This document shows positions 6,928-16,100 of a stretch of DNA of 64,000 nt, one piece after another. The translations under genes were made by a program, and so were the position numbers. The notes below the pieces were generated by a model that saw only the letters and a list, made by a program, of their open reading frames with translations, made no database searches and was not told the origin of the DNA. Source of the stretch: a virus. Where the stretch lies: positions 1 through 64,000 of the IMG/VR virus record IMGVR_UViG_3300025732_000030. One strand, 5' to 3'. The number at the start of each line of letters is the position of its first letter. Positions within the stretch are counted from its first letter, which is position 1.

Positions 6928-8822
6928 TGGCTCCTGTATATTATATATTTACACCTTGTTGCGGAGGGGATGATCTTTATTTTCAAACAGATCCTTCTGG
7001 TATACTTCCATATGCATTACCCCATCAGTTAATATATGATGCATATGCATGGGATACAACACCTCCTGGAGTACCAACTTATGGTGATCAGTATGGTTTA
7101 GTATCTGGAACATGCTATACAGTTAGCACTGGTATAGTTGCTACTGGAGAGCCAATAGAAACATTGCTACAGTTTTTTTCTTTGCCAATACTAAGTAATT
7201 CATGGATGAGCTTTACTGCTGCAGGTTATACAGATTGTGATCCTTTATATGGAGAGTGTAAACCATGTCCAGATTGTTATTTATTAATATCGTGTGATGG
7301 TTCTGTACCACCATTTACAACCAATCAAGATCTAGCTGCAATAGGAGCAACTCCTGGAGGATCATATATATTAGGTAGTCCTGATTATGGTGATGTATGT
7401 TTTCAAGTATTACTTGCACCTGAAGCTTTATTGCCATGTGATACATCAGCACCTGTATTATCTTATATAGATACTTGTATATGTGATTGTGATTGCTACT
7501 CTGTTATTGCAAATTCTAAAAACTGCTATTATATTGATTGTAATGGAAATTTAGTAAATACTGGTGCATTAACCGGTACAGAAATAAAGTTTTGTTCTTT
7601 AACATATCCTATTATTGTAGGAAATCAATGGCCATTACCTTTTTATATAACAAATACTGGGGCATGTGTTAATCAAATATGCCCTGAAGAGTGTTATGAA
7701 TTAGTAGATTGTGATGGTTTACAAGATCCTATTTTTACTACTAAACCTTCATTAGGACAATATGCAATTATTGGACAAGTAGTTATTATAGAGGGTTATC
7801 CAGATACATGTTGGATAGTTAACTCAGTAGCAGATTGTGAATGTGCAATAGATGTTGTTGTACTTCAATCTTATGCAGATTGTCCTACTTGTAAAAACCC
7901 AAGTAAGTACAAATTAATTAATTGTGCTGACTCAGGAACAATAGTATATACTAGTTCAGATTTAAGTGCTGTTGTTGGTCAAGTAATTACTATATTAGAT
8001 TGCCCAGGGTGTTGGTTTGTAGAAGAAATACCAGATATTCCATCTGATACAATAGTAATAGTAAATCAAGTTTATGTAGACTGTGTAGAATGTGAGCGTG
8101 AATATTATCAGTTAATAGATTGTACTGGTTACATGGCTCCCATAATAACCTATACAGATCTTAGTGCATATATTGGCTCAGTAATTAAACTTAAATATTG
8201 TCCTGATACATGTTGGTCAGTAAATATTACACAAAATTTTCAAGATGCTGGAATAGTAATTCCAGAAACTGAATATGTAGATTGTCCAGAGTGTTTACGT
8301 ACATTTCCATGTATTTGTACAACAGTAAGGAATGACAGTGATATAGCATTAGATTATAGATACTATGATTGTGATATTGCTGTACAACAGTTTACTCTAC
8401 AACCGGGAGAAACTTCTCCTAAGTTTTGTATTAGAGCATGGTCAATTTATTTTCCTGATACAGATTATATAGTACAACATGGAGATTGTACACAAGTAAT
8501 GCAAGATCCTTGGGGGTGTCCACCAGAAGTTTATCCAAGAAGAAGTGTACAACCGGGATATAATACACCAGCATGTACTGCAGATAAGTATGAAAAAATA
8601 TCTTGTAAATCAGCAGAAGTATACTATAAACAAGTACTTTATTTAAGATATGGTATATCTGATTGCTGTCCAGAAGATACAGATAAATGGTTAATTAAAA
8701 AAGAACTTATAGATATGGATGCACTAAGAGATCCAAATTGGGTATGCACCATATCTACTTGTGGATGTCCTCCAGCTTCATGTAACTGTACTCCACTATC
8801 AACAACTTGTAATTCTCAATAA
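6927..8822 (+). CDS. Cysteine-rich beta-repeat appendage protein
   Basis: The 631-residue product has at least four, probably five, copies of a module of about 60-70 residues with the plan C/YYxLxxCxG ... (T)DLsxyiGxvixlxxCPxxCWxV ... CxxC. Clear copies begin at CYELVDCDG (residue about 256), KYKLINCADSG (about 328) and YYQLIDCTG (about 392). A divergent copy begins at CYLLISCDG (about 117). The N-terminus starts YYIFTPCCGGDDLYF, and the C-terminus is rich in CPP and CNC. The even spacing suggests a string of small beta domains held by metal or disulfides. Position next to a fibre gene suggests an appendage or adhesin. Binding target is unknown. Confidence 0.7.
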   Translation: MAPVYYIFTPCCGGDDLYFQTDPSGILPYALPHQLIYDAYAWDTTPPGVPTYGDQYGLVSGTCYTVSTGIVATGEPIETLLQFFSLPILSNSWMSFTAAGYTDCDPLYGECKPCPDCYLLISCDGSVPPFTTNQDLAAIGATPGGSYILGSPDYGDVCFQVLLAPEALLPCDTSAPVLSYIDTCICDCDCYSVIANSKNCYYIDCNGNLVNTGALTGTEIKFCSLTYPIIVGNQWPLPFYITNTGACVNQICPEECYELVDCDGLQDPIFTTKPSLGQYAIIGQVVIIEGYPDTCWIVNSVADCECAIDVVVLQSYADCPTCKNPSKYKLINCADSGTIVYTSSDLSAVVGQVITILDCPGCWFVEEIPDIPSDTIVIVNQVYVDCVECEREYYQLIDCTGYMAPIITYTDLSAYIGSVIKLKYCPDTCWSVNITQNFQDAGIVIPETEYVDCPECLRTFPCICTTVRNDSDIALDYRYYDCDIAVQQFTLQPGETSPKFCIRAWSIYFPDTDYIVQHGDCTQVMQDPWGCPPEVYPRRSVQPGYNTPACTADKYEKISCKSAEVYYKQVLYLRYGISDCCPEDTDKWLIKKELIDMDALRDPNWVCTISTCGCPPASCNCTPLSTTCNSQ

Positions 8823-8823
8823 T

Positions 8824-8841
8824 AATTAGTATATTATAGAT
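8824..8841 (+). promoter_or_regulatory. Possible promoter directly before the fibre gene
   Basis: AATTAGTATATTATAGAT sits right against the ATG at 8842 and shares AGTATATTA with the stronger late-promoter motifs. If used, the transcript would be almost leaderless, so this is the weakest of the five copies. Confidence 0.3.
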
Positions 8842-10491
8842 ATGAAACCTATAAATTTAGATAATAGTCCTTGTAGTCCAATCTCAAGCAATTGTGTGAT
8901 TTGGCAAGGCCCAGATATTCCATGCATTAAGCTATGTACTGGAGATACAGTTTCTAATGTGATACATGAACTTGCAACAGAGCTTTGCAATATTATGGAT
9001 CTTTTAGATGTTAATGGCTATGACTTATCTTGTTTTGATTTAGCAAGTTGTAAGCCTCAAAATATTCAAGAGTTAATTCAGTTTCTAATTGGAAGAATTT
9101 GCACTATTGAAACAGAACAAGCTGCTGAAGTTGCAGCTGCAATAGCTGGAGGGGTAGTTAAGTCTGCTTCTGCAGATACTCTAGTTACTGTTGCTCCTTG
9201 CTTTGTTGTAGGAACAACTACAGTAATGACAATAGCTGAATATGCTCAAGCAATGGGAACCAAGATCTGTAGTATTATTACTCAAATAGATACTATTAAT
9301 TTACAGATTAATGATTTAGATATAAGAGTAACTACATTAGAAAATACACCTGTTATTTTTCCTCCTACACCAAGCATAGTTATTGATTGTAACATAGGAG
9401 TTTTAATATCAGGAAATTCATATACTATTGATAATGTATTAGATGAGCTCATAAATAATGCTACAAATGGTTATTGTGCATATATGAGTGTGCTTGGTAC
9501 TCCAGCTAATATCACTTCATCTTTTACACCAGCTTGTGTTTTTGGAGCACCAATTACAACAGATCCTAATTGGAGTCCTGTTCCTGTAGATTTATCAGAA
9601 ACATTAACTAATATTTGGATTGCAATATGCTCTATTTATAGTTCTATTACTCCATTGACTACACAAAACAGTAGTACAATTAATCTTGATTATACTGCAA
9701 ATATTTTAACAGCTAAAATTAATGATACAGGTTGGGTTGATCTTGATGGTTTTGGATATTATACTGGGGCAGATACTCTAGCATTAAAACCACAAGCAAG
9801 AAGAATTGGTAATGCAGTTCATTTTCGTGGAATAATTACTATTCCAATTGATGATGGAGCTGGGCAGCCTTTATTATGGCAATATCAATCAGCACCTCCA
9901 GTAGACACTTATTATTTGTCTACTACAGTAACGCCAGCAACAGTAGGGCCTGATTCAGTTAATCTATCTACTGCAGGTACTATAACTTTTAATCAAGGGC
10001 TTTCTGTTATTCCAGCAAGTATTATGGATGTTGGTGAATTATTTGATAATACTTATGGAAGTAATTTTTTAATTGGAACAAGACCTGTAGAAATAGATGC
10101 TGCACCTGTGACAAGTACAATTTTATCAGGGTTATTTAATATTTCAATTACAGCAAGTAAAACATTACTTTTATCTCTTCCAAAAAATGCTGAACAAAAT
10201 GCTTTTTCTGGAACAGCAGCTTTTAATACATCACATTTAAATTATGTTGTATCTCATGTAGTATCAGGAGACAATGTTCCAAAATTTGATAATGCCAATA
10301 CAAATGTTAATAGTAATACGGGTGCTGGAACAATAGCTCTTAACATGGAATATGATGCAGCATTAACATATCCTTTTTCTTGTAATGCAAATGATGAACA
10401 AGAAGTTGGTGGTTTTAGAATTGTATTAGATGGTATCACAGCATATATTGATCCTTGCACTACAGATATTAAAAACTTTATTTGTCCTTAA
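8842..10491 (+). CDS. Fibre protein with GPDI N-terminal module
   Basis: The 549-residue product begins with a cysteine-rich module, NCVIWQGPDIPCI..GDTVSNVIHELATELC, shared with the 82-residue neighbour. A Cys/helix section (residues about 50-110), a coiled-coil-like part (about 140-170) and Thr/Ser/Asn-rich beta segments follow. The C-terminal half opens with GWVDLDGFGYYTGADTLALK and RRIGNAVHFRGIITIPI, the usual start of a phage fibre head domain, and continues as beta structure to the end. It is probably a trimeric head or tail fibre with receptor-binding ability in its last 250 residues. The N-terminal module probably anchors it to the particle. Confidence 0.7.
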   Translation: MKPINLDNSPCSPISSNCVIWQGPDIPCIKLCTGDTVSNVIHELATELCNIMDLLDVNGYDLSCFDLASCKPQNIQELIQFLIGRICTIETEQAAEVAAAIAGGVVKSASADTLVTVAPCFVVGTTTVMTIAEYAQAMGTKICSIITQIDTINLQINDLDIRVTTLENTPVIFPPTPSIVIDCNIGVLISGNSYTIDNVLDELINNATNGYCAYMSVLGTPANITSSFTPACVFGAPITTDPNWSPVPVDLSETLTNIWIAICSIYSSITPLTTQNSSTINLDYTANILTAKINDTGWVDLDGFGYYTGADTLALKPQARRIGNAVHFRGIITIPIDDGAGQPLLWQYQSAPPVDTYYLSTTVTPATVGPDSVNLSTAGTITFNQGLSVIPASIMDVGELFDNTYGSNFLIGTRPVEIDAAPVTSTILSGLFNISITASKTLLLSLPKNAEQNAFSGTAAFNTSHLNYVVSHVVSGDNVPKFDNANTNVNSNTGAGTIALNMEYDAALTYPFSCNANDEQEVGGFRIVLDGITAYIDPCTTDIKNFICP

Positions 10492-10502
10492 TAAATTAAA
10501 CT

Positions 10503-10751
10503 ATGGCTACTAATACTTGTACTTCTTGTGGATGTAAAAAATGTGGATGTTCAGACAGTGCATTAATATCTCCTGCTCCATGCCCAACTCCAGCTGGTTG
10601 TCCAACACCTTTAACATGTTCTGAAGTTTTTGATGCAGAATGTGTAGTATATACAGGTCCTGACATTACATGTAATGGGGATATTGTTGTTCCTACTGAT
10701 ACAAATATGGCAGATGCACTAACATTAATTGTTGCATATTTCTGCCCTTGA
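10503..10751 (+). CDS. Small cysteine-rich protein sharing the fibre anchor module
   Basis: The 82-residue product has an N-terminal cysteine cluster (CTSCGCKKCGCSD) and then ECVVYTGPDITCNGDIVVPT and TNMADALTLIVAYFC. The second part matches the N-terminus of the 549-residue fibre (NCVIWQGPDIPC ... C). It ends at TGA 10749-10751 and is followed by a terminator. It looks like an anchor module without a fibre shaft. It may be a real small anchor or adaptor, or the remnant of a fibre that lost its distal part. Confidence 0.65.
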   Translation: MATNTCTSCGCKKCGCSDSALISPAPCPTPAGCPTPLTCSEVFDAECVVYTGPDITCNGDIVVPTDTNMADALTLIVAYFCP

Positions 10752-10788
10752 TATAAAGTTACAGTTGTTGGTTTCTGTGACAACAGGT

Positions 10789-10814
10789 AAAACCCCTGCA
10801 CTTGTGGGGGTTTT
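10789..10814 (+). terminator. Rho-independent terminator ending the appendage genes
   Basis: AAAACCCC (10789-10796) pairs with GGGGTTTT (10807-10814), and CAC/GTG can extend the pairing inside the loop. It lies 37 bases after the 82-residue gene and separates the appendage genes from the ring/muzzle genes. Confidence 0.8.
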
Positions 10815-10842
10815 GCATTTATTACTATATTTGTTAAAGTCA

Positions 10843-10864
10843 TTTATTTTTAGTATATTAAATA
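10843..10864 (+). promoter_or_regulatory. Predicted late promoter before the ring/muzzle operon
   Basis: TTTATTTTTAGTATATTA starts 29 bases before the ATG at 10872, just after a terminator, where a new transcript must begin. It shares 16 of its bases, TTATTTTTAGTATATT, exactly with the copy at 21778-21806. Confidence 0.65.
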
Positions 10865-10871
10865 GTATAGT

Positions 10872-11453
10872 ATGAAGGAGTTTAAGAGCCCGGATTTAAA
10901 AGCACCAAGGTATAGACCAGAAGTGCATACAATTATGAGCAAAGAGTTCTTTGAAAGTTTTAAAAAGAAATATCCTAGGTATAAAAACTTAGATGATAAA
11001 GAGTTAAGAAAAATTATTAAGGCATTTAATAATACAATTTATCAGACAGTAATAGATACTAGGGATGGGGTTCAATTGCCTGAACAAATTGGATGGTTGT
11101 TTATTGGAACTTGTCAAAGTCCTAAAAAACAAAACATTGATTTTGTAAAGTCAAAAAAATATGGAGTAGCAGTTACAAATAAAAACTGGGAAACAGATGG
11201 TAAGCTTGCCAAGATATTCTTTACAAGCTATGCATTAAAACACAAAATGAAGAATAGAGAGTTTTGGGGATTTGTAGCATGTAGAGATTTTAAAAGAGCA
11301 GTGGCTAAGTCTTATCCAGAAAACTGGAATATGTATTTAGTAGTTGAACCAACAGTAAGAATAAAACTTAACAGTACTAAAAATTATTTGGTCTACTCCG
11401 GTAAACAAAAAGACAGAGAAGGCTTAAAACATTATAATGAATTTGAACTATGA
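10872..11453 (+). CDS. Conserved crAss-like virion-module protein (193 residues)
   Basis: The product has blocks that I recall as well kept in crAss-like phages: RYRPEVHTIMSKEFFESFKK, RDGVQLPEQIGWLFIGTCQ, NKNWETDGKLAKIFFTSYAL and REFWGFVACRDFKRAV. The N-terminal part (about residues 20-85: helices, then a GVxLPExIG turn) has some likeness to HU/IHF subunits, which crAss-like genomes are reported to encode. That link is weak here. It is first in the ring/muzzle operon, after a terminator and promoter, and overlaps the next gene by 4 bases (ATGA). Role is unknown; DNA-binding or connector protein are the main options. Confidence 0.65.
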   Translation: MKEFKSPDLKAPRYRPEVHTIMSKEFFESFKKKYPRYKNLDDKELRKIIKAFNNTIYQTVIDTRDGVQLPEQIGWLFIGTCQSPKKQNIDFVKSKKYGVAVTNKNWETDGKLAKIFFTSYALKHKMKNREFWGFVACRDFKRAVAKSYPENWNMYLVVEPTVRIKLNSTKNYLVYSGKQKDREGLKHYNEFEL

Positions 11454-12115
11454 CAACTATTGGTGAAGCAATATCAAGAGTTAGAAATACTTTAAAAGCA
11501 GTTAAAGAAGATCCATTCTTAACTGATAGAGTAATCTATAGCTCATTAATTAAATATGGTCAGACACTTTTAAAGAGAGAAGACAATCAATTTAGATTAA
11601 TGAAGATCAGTTCTATTTTTCAAGTGCTTCCTTATATAGAACTCATTGATGTAGATAAAGTAGAGGCTGGCTGTCTCGGAGTTTATTCAGGATGTTATTT
11701 TAAAAGATCAAAAGATAAACTCCCAACTATTCTTAATGGGGCTATGGGGCCTATTATACGCACCACATCTTCAATAGATGGTAGTATAGAGATGTTTAGA
11801 ACAGATCCAGGTACTTGGGTTTCTATGACTAAAACAACAACATTTAAATATAATACAAGAAAATATTTCTGGTATTTAGATGGTTACTTATATGCACCTA
11901 ATATAGATTGGGAAGCAGTTAGAATGGAAGCAATATTTCAAGGAGTTACAAATCCATGTGATCCAAAGGCAGAATGTGAAATAGCTCAAGATAAACTATT
12001 AACAATTCCAGAATATTTATTTTCTGAAGTAGAGCAATTTGTAATTAAAGAATTAACAATGTCTATGCAAGTACCTTCTGATGGTGCTGATGATAGCCAA
12101 AACACTCTTAGATAA
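11450..12115 (+). CDS. Ring/connector protein (crAss-like tail)
   Basis: The 221-residue product shows the crAss-like structural blocks DRVIYSSLIKYGQTLLKRED, PYIELIDVDKVEAGC, IIRTTSSIDGS, MTKTTTFKYNTRKYFWYLDG and IPEYLFSEVEQFVIKELTM. The N-terminal helix pair, beta core and C-terminal helix match the plan of a ring protein between portal and tail tube. It is coupled to both neighbours (ATGA and TAATG overlaps). In the structure of crAss001, several such rings form the tail barrel; which ring this is cannot be told from sequence alone. Confidence 0.75.
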   Translation: MTTIGEAISRVRNTLKAVKEDPFLTDRVIYSSLIKYGQTLLKREDNQFRLMKISSIFQVLPYIELIDVDKVEAGCLGVYSGCYFKRSKDKLPTILNGAMGPIIRTTSSIDGSIEMFRTDPGTWVSMTKTTTFKYNTRKYFWYLDGYLYAPNIDWEAVRMEAIFQGVTNPCDPKAECEIAQDKLLTIPEYLFSEVEQFVIKELTMSMQVPSDGADDSQNTLR

Positions 12116-13155
12116 TGGATTTTAATTATACACTCCGCTACAGGTCATTTGACCAACTTTTAGAAGATGTAACAGTTGATCTAAATACATTTGCTCTAGA
12201 AAATATGATAGAGCCCCAACAGTTGATTAAACTTGCTAAAAAATTAAACTATGATCTTGGTTTAAGAATAAATCAAACTAAAGAAGAAATATTAGAAGTG
12301 TGTCATGGTAGAGTAAAGCTTCCAGATGATTTTTATACTTTTAATTATGGCATGATCTGTGGAGAATTTGCTGAACATGTCGGATATGGTGGCTATGGTG
12401 GTACTAATATACAAGAAGTACCATATGTAGAAGTTCCTGCTAATGTAGATGTATGTGCCCCACCAACAGTAAACTGTAGTACATGTAATTCTCAGCCATG
12501 TAATCAAACTGCAGCATGTGATCTTAACTTCCCCATAGTAGATCCAATACCCACAGCTTATGATCCTTTAAATCCTTATGGAAATACTTGTATTCCACCT
12601 AGAGTTTTTATGAACTGTAAAGGAGATAAATATGAATTAATTCAGGTAATTAATACAGGTAATGTAAGAGTTTATACAAGACTTATACCATTAAGAATGA
12701 AGGCAAGTCAAGAAATAGAGTGTGATTGTCCTAATTTATATATTAATGCTGCAAATGAAGGTTGGATTAAAGGTGGATTTTTATTTACTACTTTTCAAAC
12801 TGGAAAAGTATATTTAAACTATCAAGGACAAATGGAAGATGATCAAGGTAACTTAATGGTTCCTGATCATGATTTAATTAATGAATATTATGAGTATGCA
12901 TTTAAATCAAGAATCCTTGAAAATTTATATCTTAATGGAGAAGATGTTGCACAAAGAATGCAACTTGTTGAACAAAGACTTAAAGCAGCAAGAAATCAAG
13001 CACTAAGTGTTGTTAATACTCCAAACTTTAAAGAACTTGAACAGGTGTGGTGGACAAATAGAAAAGCTATGTATGGTAAATACTATGACATGTTTAAAAG
13101 TTATTCTCCAACTAATGCTTTTTATAATAAATATGGTACTTCAAGATTAATTTAG
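12115..13155 (+). CDS. Tail-tube ring protein (T7 gp11-like position)
   Basis: The 346-residue product begins with a helical domain (LLEDVTVDLNTFALENMIEP) followed by LPDDFYTFNYGM. A cysteine-rich loop follows (residues about 110-150, CAPPTVNCSTCNSQPC). The core is GFLFTTFQTGKVYLNYQGQM, DDQGNLMVPDHDLINEYYEY and AFKSRILENLYLNGED. The YxGQxxDxxGxxxVPxH and C-terminal helices resemble tail tubular protein A of podoviruses. It directly precedes the muzzle gene, the same order as gp11-gp12 of T7. It ends with a TAG stop. The cysteine loop is probably exposed on the tail surface. Confidence 0.75.
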   Translation: MDFNYTLRYRSFDQLLEDVTVDLNTFALENMIEPQQLIKLAKKLNYDLGLRINQTKEEILEVCHGRVKLPDDFYTFNYGMICGEFAEHVGYGGYGGTNIQEVPYVEVPANVDVCAPPTVNCSTCNSQPCNQTAACDLNFPIVDPIPTAYDPLNPYGNTCIPPRVFMNCKGDKYELIQVINTGNVRVYTRLIPLRMKASQEIECDCPNLYINAANEGWIKGGFLFTTFQTGKVYLNYQGQMEDDQGNLMVPDHDLINEYYEYAFKSRILENLYLNGEDVAQRMQLVEQRLKAARNQALSVVNTPNFKELEQVWWTNRKAMYGKYYDMFKSYSPTNAFYNKYGTSRLI

Positions 13156-13157
13156 TT

Positions 13158-16100
13158 ATGGCAAAAAAGGAATCAAGTACTAGTCAAAATAATTTAAATA
13201 CATTTATCAAGGGTCTTCATAAAGATTCTGATCCTGCATTTATTTCAGAGGGCATGTGGACACATGCAAGAAATGTAGTTAATAATACAATTGAAGGTGA
13301 TATAGGTACATTATCCAATGAAGCATCAAATGCTCTTTGTGCTCTTGCTGGAGCAACAATGCCCAATACTGTAAATTTTAGATATATTATTGGAGCAGTT
13401 CATTTATTTTCTGATAAGTGGATTATCTATACAGCGGGTCACAATACTGAAATTGCTGTTATTTCTTCAATGTCAGAAATAGGTTTATTTGAAATAGACA
13501 GTTGTACATATAGACCAATAGTACAAGATGCATGTTTAAATTTTTGTAAATCTAATTTAGTAAGTGGTGTATCTAGAGAATTACAAAACTGTTCATGGCA
13601 AGTATATTGGGCAGATGGCTTAAATCCAGATAGAGTTTTAAATCTTGGTGACCAAAAACTTTGGCCCTCTCTTGCTGATTATTCATGGGCTGGTGCTGGT
13701 GCAAATGTAAATTATTACATAAGCTTATTAGTACCGGGATTAAAAGTACTTTGGCCAGGAGTTACTTGGAAACAAATTTGCACAGATAGTTTAGGAATAT
13801 CACAAACTTCTCCAGGAGTATGGCCTATTGGTCATCCTGTTGGTTGTATAACCTGTGATAATCTTAATGAACTTGACTGTGATGCTATAAGATTAGCAAG
13901 ACTGATGAAGACACCATGTCTTAATTTAAGTATTGCTGAAGGATCAGGAAGTTTAGAAAATGGTAGTTATTATGCAGTTATTGCTTATAGTATTAAAAAT
14001 CAAAAAGTAACAGATTATTTTGCACCAAGCAATGTTCAGCCAGTATATACTTTAACATCAAGTCAGGGGTCTTTAATACTAGATGTAGATGCAGATACTG
14101 AAAGTTTTGATGAATTTGAATTAGTAGTAGTAGCTAATATTAATGAAAATACAGCTGCTATAATTCACGGCTATTATTCTACAAAAACTAAAAGAATTTT
14201 TATTGAGCAATTTGCTTTAAATAAACCTGCTGTTGATCCAAGTTCAATTGGATTAATTATACCAATATTTGAGAAATCAGATCAGATGACTCAGCTTAAT
14301 AATTATTTATTAAGAATAGGACCAACAACTAAATTTGATTTTAATTATCAGCCATTAGCAAATCTTATTCAGTCAGAATGGGTTGCTGTAGAATATCCAT
14401 CAGATTATTATTTTAAAGGTGGAAGCCATACAAACTATTTAAGAGATGAAGTATATTCTTTCTTTATAAGATGGGTGTATGACACAGGAGATAAGTCCGC
14501 TTCTTATCATATACCTGGAAGAGCAGCAAGAAGATGGGGGCCTAATTCTTATTTTGAAAATGCACCAAATTCTCTTTCTAATGGGGATAGTTTTCCAGGA
14601 GATACTAAAATATTTCAAACAATAAATACAGCCACACAAACATCAACTGGTGGTACAACATTGCCTGATGGTGGAACTATTGTTGGTGTGGGTGATATGG
14701 GATACTGGCAATCTACAGAAATATATCCAGATGATAGGCCAGATATATGGAATGCAAGTGACCACATGTGGACTGGAAAATTTCAATCTCCAAATCCATC
14801 ATATGATCTTTGTGGTTTACCAATTAGACACCACAAGTTTCCTGAGAATGTAATTTATAATGCTGTTACAGGTAACTTAACAAACTTAACTGGCTCAAGC
14901 CACTTTAGAAAAGACGCTGTAACTGGGGCTCTCTTCATTAGAGTAATGGGAGTAAGATTTAAAAATATTATTCTTCCAAAAGATAATGATGGTATTGATA
15001 TACAAAATATAGTTGGTTATGAAATATTAAGGGGTGGTAGAGATGGTAACAAATCTATTGTTGCTAAAGGTATGATAAATAACTTTAGAGATTATGAAAG
15101 ACAAGGGGTTACTGCAAACACAAGAAAGGGGTTATATGCTAATTATCCTTTTAATACTATTTATCCTGTAGGAAACACATTAAACTCTTCTGACCATAAT
15201 TATCAGTATAATGATCCATATATAAAATCAGTAGATAATAATAATGATGTTGTAAATCAAGATATACCAAATAATCTTATTACTTTTCATTCACCAGATA
15301 CAACATTTAGAAATCCATATTTAGGTATACCAGAATTAAAGTTATATGGATATTTATCTGGAACAGCAACTCAACAATTTATTGAACCACAAGGGCATCC
15401 TAAATTTACCTTACTTTCAGATGAGGCTTTATGGGTTGCAATGGTTGCTGGTTTATTAGATGTGCTATTAAGATCTGGTGGCAAGAAAACATTTAACTAT
15501 CCCCAAGGTAGTTTTATTAGTCAATTCCAACTTCCTGAAGTAGCAGCAACTACAGCATTGCCCGGAGTACAAGCTAATCTGACTGCACTTACTGGCGTGA
15601 CTACAGCTAATCAAACATTTAATACTGCAATTAATACCTATACCAATAGTGGTTTTGCCTTGTCACAAGCATTTAGTGGACAAAGCACTTTAGACAATAT
15701 TTATAATAACCACAATCAAACAGTTCTATTGGCAGGTGGGAACTATGATCCACAAACATATAGTGTAGAAGCATCTGCATATTCAATGCTTCCTTCATGG
15801 GTATCTACAACATTATCTATTGCTGGAGCAGTATCACAAATAGCATTCTTTTTTATGGAAGGAGCAGGTGCAGCAATTGACGTATTATATGCTTTAGGTC
15901 CATTAAGACAATATGCCCTTCAGTTAATTGCACATGGTTTGTATGATGTATTTAATCCATTTAATATTAATGATACAAAAAGATTTAGAATTGCGGATGC
16001 ATTTTATATTGCAAAAAATACATCAGCAGAAGTAAGAAACTATCAAAACACAATAACAGGTAATACAGATAGTTATACAATTAATAACTATAAAAGACCA

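Noticed and set aside
10749-10787. TGA read-through extending the 82-residue protein
   Set aside because: Reading on adds only 12 residues (YKVTVVGFCDNR) before TAA, with no match to the fibre. A terminator follows directly.
10496-10843. Minus-strand frame of 115 codons
   Set aside because: It is antisense to the 82-residue cysteine-rich gene and runs through a strong terminator. Its protein has no recognisable pattern, whereas the plus-strand gene shares a module with the fibre.
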